DNA from: Archaeoglobaceae archaeon
Lineage (GTDB): Archaea; Halobacteriota; Archaeoglobi; Archaeoglobales; Archaeoglobaceae
Assembly (NCBI GenBank): GCA_027064525.1
Contig: JAMOPJ010000018.1
Span: 62,001 to 126,000, forward strand
Reading direction: 5' to 3'
Length of the DNA stretch: 64,000 nt
Shown: positions 58,953 to 64,000 of the stretch, one piece after another
Numbering within the stretch: position 1 is the first letter of the stretch
Layout: every line of letters starts with the position of its first letter
Made by a program: the position numbers and the translations under genes
Notes under the pieces: generated by a model
Database searches by the model: none
The model's input: the letters and a program-made list of their open reading frames with translations, nothing else
What the model was told of the DNA's origin: nothing

Positions 58953-59711
58953 ATGAAGGTTAAGATCGGTAGCTTCGATGAGAGAACATCTGCGGAGTTG
59001 GCAAAGGCTCTGAAATCGATTGGAATCAGTGTTGAGGTTAGGAAGTATATCGATCTGGACTTTTATCCGCTTTACTTCGTTGAGGGTAAATTCAGCGAGC
59101 TGAGGAACAAGTATGAAGAGACCGAGTTGATCGATGAGATAAAACGCTGGAAGAGCTACTTGGACTTGGCCAAAGACGTTGAAACGATCGAAGAGTTCGA
59201 GAAAATAATTAGAGAGAAGATTGAAGATGAAAGAGACGCTTACGTGACCTTAGGCATTCTCTACGACATGCTTGAGATCAACGGGATGCTAGAAAACGGA
59301 AAGGTTAAGGATCCACCAGAAGATCCGATAATAAGATTTCCATACGATGCCGATGAGGATAAAGCCAAGAAGCTCGATTTAAAGCAGAGGTTGATAGTCG
59401 TAGCTGAGATTTTTTGCGACGTTTTAGCAGAGTTGAGCGACGCAATCTTTAACGATAGGCTTACAAAGCTCTGCGAAGAGTATGATGAGGCGCTCGGACT
59501 TTTGATGATGGCGGGCGTTGCGGAAAGCATGCTCGAAAAGGTTGCAGACAGAAAGATGGATGTCGAAGAAATTTTGAACGCTAATAGGATCGAGTTTGGC
59601 GAGAGGATTGAAGTAAGAGCTACGAGTGAAGCTTTGGAGGCTGTCTTGGAGAATCTCGAAAAAGCTGGATTCATTAGAGTTAAGAAGGGCAAGGTATCGC
59701 TCAGAGGTTAA
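58953..59711 (+). CDS. Conserved hypothetical protein, 252 aa
   Basis: I do not recognise this gene. The protein (252 aa from ATG 58953) begins [35 protein letters not shown], a strand-helix-strand start, followed by an acidic helical segment ([37 protein letters not shown]...). A second helical part ([39 protein letters not shown]) precedes a C-terminal winged-helix-like end ([36 protein letters not shown]). No signal peptide or membrane segment exists. The winged-helix end suggests a nucleic-acid or protein-binding role, which is a guess. It may be co-transcribed with the DUF2298 gene 62 bp downstream. Confidence 0.7.
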   Translation: MKVKIGSFDERTSAELAKALKSIGISVEVRKYIDLDFYPLYFVEGKFSELRNKYEETELIDEIKRWKSYLDLAKDVETIEEFEKIIREKIEDERDAYVTLGILYDMLEINGMLENGKVKDPPEDPIIRFPYDADEDKAKKLDLKQRLIVVAEIFCDVLAELSDAIFNDRLTKLCEEYDEALGLLMMAGVAESMLEKVADRKMDVEEILNANRIEFGERIEVRATSEALEAVLENLEKAGFIRVKKGKVSLRG

Positions 59712-59773
59712 ACATATAATTGACAAATCAAGGTATAAAGAAAGATTGAAAAAGTGCAACCGTCTCATTTAGA

Positions 59774-61747
59774 ATGGTGATCTGCTGGCTTGGTGTGCTG
59801 ATACTGCTGAGCCTCATCACTCTACCAATCGCTTCCAAACTTAGATTGGTTTATGCTTCAAAAGTAATTGGCATTGTCTTCCTTAGCTACACCGTTTGGC
59901 TGTTTGCGAACTTCTTAGATTTTAAAACCGCAAGCTTGGTCGGTTTGCTCGTTTACGTCGCCGTATGCGTTCCCTTGCTGATAAGGTGTAAGCTGAAAGA
60001 TCTGATCGGAGATCTGGTGAGGTTTGAGATCGTTTTTGTCGTTTCATTCTTGGCGTATCTGCTCTACACCTCCTTCAATCCTAACATATTCGGCGGAGAG
60101 AAGATGATGGATGTGGGGGTTTTGAGTGGTATCTTGAGGAGCAGAGGGATGCCGCCGATAGATGTCAATTTGGCTGGGTTCAGATTCGACTGCTACTATT
60201 ACATGGGCTACCTCATCGTCGCCACGCTCACGAGCATAACTCATACACCTATAGGTGTTGCCTTTAACTTGGGGTTGGCAACGTTTTTTGCTCTGGTTCT
60301 GTCGTTGTCGATCGAATTCGCCATCAGAAATAGGGCTAAGATCCTACCTTTAGCGATTTTGGCGGGGAATTTAGCATCTTTTGCGATTTTAATCGGTTGT
60401 TGTTTTCAGCATATGGGGTTTATACATGTCGAAGGTTTAAGGCTTGAGAGAGCTTTCGATTTTTGGACGGTGACAAGGGTGATTCCGGGCACGATAAACG
60501 AGTTTCCGTTTGCAACTCTTACGTTCAGAGATCTCCATCCGCATCTGATGGACATCCCTTTTCAAATTTTGTTCATCATACTGCTTTACGAATACGTTAA
60601 GCTTGGAGATCGCAAAATTTTGATTTTTCTGTCGTTTTTGCTTGGATTCATGTTTACCGTAAATTCTTGGGAGTTCCCAACCTATCTAACTTTGCTTGTC
60701 CTTATAGTTATACTTTTGAGGAGATTCAAGGATCTGCTTGCGTTATCGCTCGCCGTTGTCCCTTTCACTCCATATCACATTAAACTCCATGCTTACGCTG
60801 TCAAGGGCATAGGAATAGTTACAGAAAGAACATCCCTCTTGCACTTCATAGCCGCTCAGCCTCTGATCTTAATTCCACTTTGCTGGATGGCTTGGAAGAA
60901 CAGAAAGATATTCTTTATCACTTCGCTAGCCTTGGTTCCGGTGGCAGTCATATTTAACTTTCAGTTGTTGCCGATACTAGCTTCGCTCTTGGTTTTAGCA
61001 GGTATTGGTATGTGGAAAAACCCTAAGGATCTCAAGAACGTCTTGATATTCGTATCCGCATTGACCCTTCTGCTCGTCGAGGTGTTTTACGTCGATGATC
61101 CATATCCTCAAAAATGGGAAAGACTAAACACGGTGTTCAAAACATATATTCAGGCTTGGATCATGCTATCGTTCGCATCAGCGCTCATATTTTCCGAGTT
61201 AAAACGTGGGAAATATTTCATTGCATTGTTCTTAGCCATCCTCTGGATATATCCGTTTGGACATCTCGTAACGTTGAACGATTTTAAGGGAACGATAGAT
61301 GGCATGGCTTATACGAAGAACTACGGTGAATATGATGCTTTGAAGTTTCTTCAAAGCTGTCCTAATGGTGTCGTGCTGGAGTTTCCGGGGGATAAGCCGT
61401 TTGAGTCCTACACATACACCGGAAGAGTTTCCGCCTTCACGGGCTTGCAGAGCGTTATGGCGAGAGGAGGACACGAACTTTTTTGGAGATATTTCAACAA
61501 TTCAACGGTTCCAATGCTCTATAAGAGATGGAACGATGCGAATAAAATATATTCCGCGAGCAGTATTGATGAAGTCATACCACTACTTAAAAAATATAAT
61601 GTAAAATATATTTATGTTGGATTTTTGGAAAAACAACACTACAACGACAAAGCGCTGAGAAAGTTTGAGATATTCAAAAAAATATACGACGATGGCAAAG
61701 TTGAAATATATGAAGTAACGTTTTTAACTGCGAAATCGAAGGTGTGA
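59774..61747 (+). CDS. DUF2298-type large membrane protein
   Basis: The 657-aa polytopic protein has about 14 or more membrane helices. NPNIFGGEKMMDVGVLSGILRSRGMPPIDVNLAGFRFDCYYYMGYLIVA (about residues 97-155) holds the GGEK-MMD and YYYMGY motifs of the DUF2298 family (a putative glycosyltransferase-like fold related to PMT/GT-C enzymes). INEFPFATLTFRDLHPHLMDIPFQILFIILL near residue 240 adds the H-P-H motif. GT-C enzymes use lipid-linked sugars at the outer face; this family may glycosylate surface components, but no reaction is known. A C/D box sRNA begins directly after the stop. Confidence 0.85.
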   Translation: MVICWLGVLILLSLITLPIASKLRLVYASKVIGIVFLSYTVWLFANFLDFKTASLVGLLVYVAVCVPLLIRCKLKDLIGDLVRFEIVFVVSFLAYLLYTSFNPNIFGGEKMMDVGVLSGILRSRGMPPIDVNLAGFRFDCYYYMGYLIVATLTSITHTPIGVAFNLGLATFFALVLSLSIEFAIRNRAKILPLAILAGNLASFAILIGCCFQHMGFIHVEGLRLERAFDFWTVTRVIPGTINEFPFATLTFRDLHPHLMDIPFQILFIILLYEYVKLGDRKILIFLSFLLGFMFTVNSWEFPTYLTLLVLIVILLRRFKDLLALSLAVVPFTPYHIKLHAYAVKGIGIVTERTSLLHFIAAQPLILIPLCWMAWKNRKIFFITSLALVPVAVIFNFQLLPILASLLVLAGIGMWKNPKDLKNVLIFVSALTLLLVEVFYVDDPYPQKWERLNTVFKTYIQAWIMLSFASALIFSELKRGKYFIALFLAILWIYPFGHLVTLNDFKGTIDGMAYTKNYGEYDALKFLQSCPNGVVLEFPGDKPFESYTYTGRVSAFTGLQSVMARGGHELFWRYFNNSTVPMLYKRWNDANKIYSASSIDEVIPLLKKYNVKYIYVGFLEKQHYNDKALRKFEIFKKIYDDGKVEIYEVTFLTAKSKV

Positions 61748-61748
61748 T

Positions 61749-61804
61749 GCCGATGATGATTGATGGGCGAACTGAAACTATGATGAAAGGGAGAGTTCTG
61801 AGGC
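61749..61804 (+). ncRNA. C/D box sRNA (2'-O-methylation guide)
   Basis: All four boxes fit exactly: C ATGATGA (61753-61759), guide TTGATGGGCGAA (61760-61771), D' CTGA (61772-61775), a 4-nt spacer, C' ATGATGA (61780-61786), guide AAGGGAGAGTT (61787-61797), D CTGA (61798-61801). GCC (61749-61751) and GGC (61802-61804) close the terminal stem. Spacing and lengths are those of archaeal C/D sRNAs bound by L7Ae-Nop5-fibrillarin. The D' guide can pair with UUCGCCCAU(U/C)AA, as in the archaeal 23S A-loop region (from memory), directing methylation of the C at the fifth paired position. The D-guide target is not known. It begins 2 nt after the DUF2298 stop. Confidence 0.92.
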
Positions 61805-61984
61805 TTTTACTGATGTTGATGAACATTTGTTAGCTAATCAATAATTTGGTTGTGACTTGTATCATCATTTTTCAGCTATAGCTAAATCACTGCCAACTAT
61901 AACTAGCTGTTGTGGTAATTGCTTAGAATCAACTATTTTCATCTAAATAAATATCAAACTCGAGCTTTGAATATAGGAATCTGC

Positions 61985-62013
61985 CTAAAAAAACAAAATA
62001 AAAGAAAAGGTGG
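61985..62013 (-). terminator. T-rich terminator after the L12 gene
   Basis: On the minus strand, just after the L12 stop, come TTTTCTTTTATTTTG and then TTTTTTT, the run of T clusters typical of archaeal termination. The 61805-61984 stretch between this and the sRNA shows no coding or RNA motif I trust. Confidence 0.55.
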
Positions 62014-62340
62014 TTAGCCGAACAGAGCTCCGAGTCCTTCTAGAGCTTCTTCTTCTGCCTTTTCTTCTTCCTCTTCCTTCTTCTCCTCTTCTTCCTTCTT
62101 CTCTTCTCCGGCTTCTGCAGCAGCTTCTGCGGCAACTGGAGCAGCCGGAGCTGCTACGGCTGGGATGGCAGCCTTCGAAATAGCCTCGTCGATGTCGATA
62201 CCCTCCAAAGCTGCAACCAATGCCTTAACTCTTGCTTCATCCACCTCTATTCCAGCTGCGCTAAGCACAGCTTTGATGTTCTCCTCGTTTATCTCCTTTC
62301 CAGCAGCATGCAACAACAAAGCCGCATACACATACTCCAT
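62014..62340 (-). CDS. rpl12: Ribosomal stalk protein P1/L12 (archaeal)
   Basis: This is the archaeal stalk protein that recruits initiation and elongation factors to the ribosome. From ATG 62340 (108 aa) it reads [50 protein letters not shown], the dimerising N-domain. An Ala/Pro hinge, a long acidic run ([21 protein letters not shown]) and the factor-binding tail [10 protein letters not shown] follow. The tail is shared with uL10 just upstream. It is the last gene of the uL1-uL10-L12 operon. Confidence 0.96.
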   Translation of the reverse strand: MEYVYAALLLHAAGKEINEENIKAVLSAAGIEVDEARVKALVAALEGIDIDEAISKAAIPAVAAPAAPVAAEAAAEAGEEKKEEEEKKEEEEEKAEEEALEGLGALFG

Positions 62341-62355
62341 TCCAATCACCCCCCA

Positions 62356-63375
62356 TTAACCAAATAAGGCACCTAAACCTTCCAAAGCTGACTCTTCAGC
62401 TTCCTCCTCTTCTTCTCTCTCCACTTCCTCTTCTTCCTTCTTCTCCTCTTCAACCTTTTCTTCTACCTTCTCAACCTTAGCCTGTAAGCCTGAAATCCTG
62501 TTCTTGAGATCATCATCAAGAGCATCATCCGGCAAGCGTGAAGCTAAAGCTAACATCTCAGCATATGCCTTCGCAAGCAAGTCCGCCATGACATCCTTCT
62601 CGAAGATTCCAGCGTTTATCGCTAAGTTTCTCGCATCGATCACGGCCTTCATTATAAGGATTTCTGCCGTTTCTTCCGTTACGTATGCCGCGTTCACGGC
62701 TAAGTTCAAAGCCTTCTGGAAAGCTTCTGCGAGTTGTCCCTTTACGGCTTCTTCGTCGATCGCGAGCACATCTGGCGTCAGAACGACACCGCTGTCGTAG
62801 ATCGCTCTCACATCTAAACCCAACTTTATCGGCTTGATGTCCAACTTCTCCAGAGCCCTCGCAACCTCTGGCTTGACAACTTCCCCAGCCTTAACGACGG
62901 TAACGGTCTCCTTGATCACGATCTTTCCTCTCTCTATTGCGGCTGGCAGTCCCGCTGCCTGTAGTTCTCCGATTATCGGGCCGGGAGGGAATGGGGTTGG
63001 TCCCTTTTCAACGACGACATCCACTGGCGAGACCTGCCCCGGCTTTAGCGGTGACGGAATCTTTGTCTCTTCGATCATCCTGAAGAGCTTGAACGGATTT
63101 ATGTCCGTTGCAACTATCGCCGTCTGATCGTAGATGAACTCCTTGAGCTTCTCAAAGTCACCGCCTAAGGCGTCGATTGCCTTCTCCAAAAGTGTGTTCT
63201 TGACGACCTTTATGAGTGCCTTTCCTCTAAAGTCCCTTCTTATCTTCTGCATCTGCCCTGAAGGAACACCCCTAAAACCGACGATCGCCACTACCGGATA
63301 GCTTGAAAATATCTTCCTAATCTCCTCAACCGCCTGAACCTTCCACTTCGGCGGGGATCCTCTTACAGCCGCCAT
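62356..63375 (-). CDS. rpl10: Ribosomal protein uL10 (P0)
   Basis: uL10 anchors the L12 stalk to the 23S rRNA. The 339-aa protein has PPKWKVQAVEEIRKIFSSYPVVAIVGFRGVPSGQMQKIRRDFRGKALIKVVKNTLLEKAI for rRNA binding, the ATDINPFKLFRMIEE domain-II region with KPGQVSPVDVVVEKGPTPFPPGPIIGE, C-terminal helices for L12 dimers, and an acidic end [19 protein letters not shown] similar to L12. It has the usual archaeal P0 length. It lies between the uL1 and L12 genes with gaps of 1 nt and 15 nt. Confidence 0.96.
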   Translation of the reverse strand: MAAVRGSPPKWKVQAVEEIRKIFSSYPVVAIVGFRGVPSGQMQKIRRDFRGKALIKVVKNTLLEKAIDALGGDFEKLKEFIYDQTAIVATDINPFKLFRMIEETKIPSPLKPGQVSPVDVVVEKGPTPFPPGPIIGELQAAGLPAAIERGKIVIKETVTVVKAGEVVKPEVARALEKLDIKPIKLGLDVRAIYDSGVVLTPDVLAIDEEAVKGQLAEAFQKALNLAVNAAYVTEETAEILIMKAVIDARNLAINAGIFEKDVMADLLAKAYAEMLALASRLPDDALDDDLKNRISGLQAKVEKVEEKVEEEKKEEEEVEREEEEEAEESALEGLGALFG

Positions 63376-63376
63376 T

Positions 63377-64000
63377 TTAAATCACCCTCACAGCTGGACC
63401 CATAGTAGTTTTAACGTATATCGACTTTATGTTCTGACTTGGGTTTTCATACTTACTCTCAACGACCTTGAGGATCTCCAAAGCATTCTCCGCCAACTGC
63501 TCTGGATCCATATCCCTCTTGCCGATCGGTGCGTGGAATGTCGGCTTATCTCTCGTTCTTATCTTCACAGACTTCTTCAACCTATCGATGAACGGCTTCG
63601 GATCGGCCAACGGTGGAATCGGCTGTGGCATCTTTCCTCTTGGACCCAATATTGGACCCAGTTTCCTACCGATCTCAGGCATCAGAGTGGCTTCGGCTAT
63701 GAAGAAGTCCATCTGCTTCGCCAACTTCTTAGCCTGCCTCTTATTCTTCGCGAGCTCATCTATGTCTTCTGGGCCAAGAACTATGTCCGCTCCAGCCTCC
63801 TTAGCTTTTAAGGCGGTTTCTCCTCTCGCGAAAACTCCGACCTTCCTTGGCTTGCCCAAGCCGTGGGGTAGCATCACTATTGCATCTATTCTATTCTCTG
63901 GTCTTCTCATGTCAACGTTTTTCAGGTTTACTGCCATCTCCACGGTTTCAAGGAATTTCCTCGGTTTCGCCTTTTGAATGGCTTCACTTATTGCCTCGAC
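63377..64000 (-). CDS. rpl1: Ribosomal protein uL1, 5' part beyond the window
   Basis: uL1 binds the 23S L1 stalk and its own mRNA in many archaea. The visible part (208 codons) covers FLETVEMAVNLKNVDMRRPENRIDAIVMLPHGLGKPRKVGVFARGETALKAKEAGADIVLGPEDIDEL, FFIAEATLMPEIGRKLGPILGPRGKMPQPIPP and the end KSIYVKTTMGPAVRVI. The frame stays open to base 64000, so the internal starts near 63943 are not the real ones and roughly ten N-terminal residues are missing. It is first or early in the stalk operon. Confidence 0.95.
   Translation of the reverse strand, partial: VEAISEAIQKAKPRKFLETVEMAVNLKNVDMRRPENRIDAIVMLPHGLGKPRKVGVFARGETALKAKEAGADIVLGPEDIDELAKNKRQAKKLAKQMDFFIAEATLMPEIGRKLGPILGPRGKMPQPIPPLADPKPFIDRLKKSVKIRTRDKPTFHAPIGKRDMDPEQLAENALEILKVVESKYENPSQNIKSIYVKTTMGPAVRVI

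Noticed and set aside
61840-61960. Possible minus-strand C/D RNA between the sRNA and L12
   Set aside because: CTGA and TGATGA occur, but in an order and spacing that leave no D box at the 3' end; it is AT-rich noise.

Overview
The window is a 64-kb piece of a hyperthermophilic euryarchaeal chromosome, most likely Archaeoglobales (Archaeoglobus/Ferroglobus/Geoglobus group). The evidence is the gene content (class I LysRS, Hef, archaeal exosome and proteasome, NAC, aIF2-beta, RpoP, SRP19, Bud32, GGGP and DGGGP synthases, Trm-G10, TrmI, LonB), the near identity (from memory) of the proteasome alpha and GGGP synthase start regions to A. fulgidus proteins, TATA boxes about 25 nt before leaderless starts, and tight ATGA-coupled operons. 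The species cannot be fixed from this sequence alone.

Layout. 1-11.6 kb: tail of an amino-acid ABC binding protein, lysS, hef, a ModD-like protein, a radical SAM protein, an MgtE-like transporter, phosphoglycolate phosphatase, a ModA-like protein without signal peptide, and bud32. 11.7-17.8 kb: accessory patch with an intact vapBC, ribosomal eS1 with a radical SAM protein, sir2, a second vapBC whose toxin is broken, serS and a 5'-truncated surface protein. 18-21.3 kb: a 1045-aa S-layer-type protein with signal peptide, Thr-Pro stalk and PGF-CTERM-like tail, behind a leader with a strong hairpin. 21.3-31.8 kb: NAC-trmI, lonB, then a leftward RNA/protein-processing superoperon (RFC small subunit with an intein, an Ig-like tail-anchored protein, Pop5, PsmA, SBDS, Rrp4, Rrp41, Rrp42). 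31.9-41.3 kb: H/ACA-like guide RNAs, cation efflux, gatB, a multiheme cytochrome/lipoprotein pair, aIF2-beta-DUF424-m5C methyltransferase, and ilvE-ACT-hom-prepilin peptidase. 41.3-52 kb: tRNA-Phe, GH130, eL43-rpoP, ribH, aspC, a CBS-ParB-hisE-srp19-trmG10 operon, DUF47-PiT, ADP-ribosylglycohydrolase, aroA, signal peptidase. 52-64 kb: LysE-type exporter, two successive ether-lipid enzymes, DUF2148, a WHy/LEA14 lipoprotein, glyA, asd, a DUF2298 membrane protein, a C/D box sRNA, and the uL1-uL10-L12 operon running off the right edge.

Most genes are core housekeeping. The least expected signals are non-coding or mobile: (i) a roughly 61-bp MITE-like element in three copies, two with perfect 8-bp target duplications and one inserted in frame inside a vapC; (ii) a clear C/D box sRNA directly after the DUF2298 gene with a guide that fits the 23S A-loop region; (iii) an H/ACA guide RNA with a K-loop plus a second, weaker relative 1 kb away; (iv) a leader hairpin on the S-layer mRNA. 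I found no CRISPR array, phage, complete insertion sequence or obvious new defence system.
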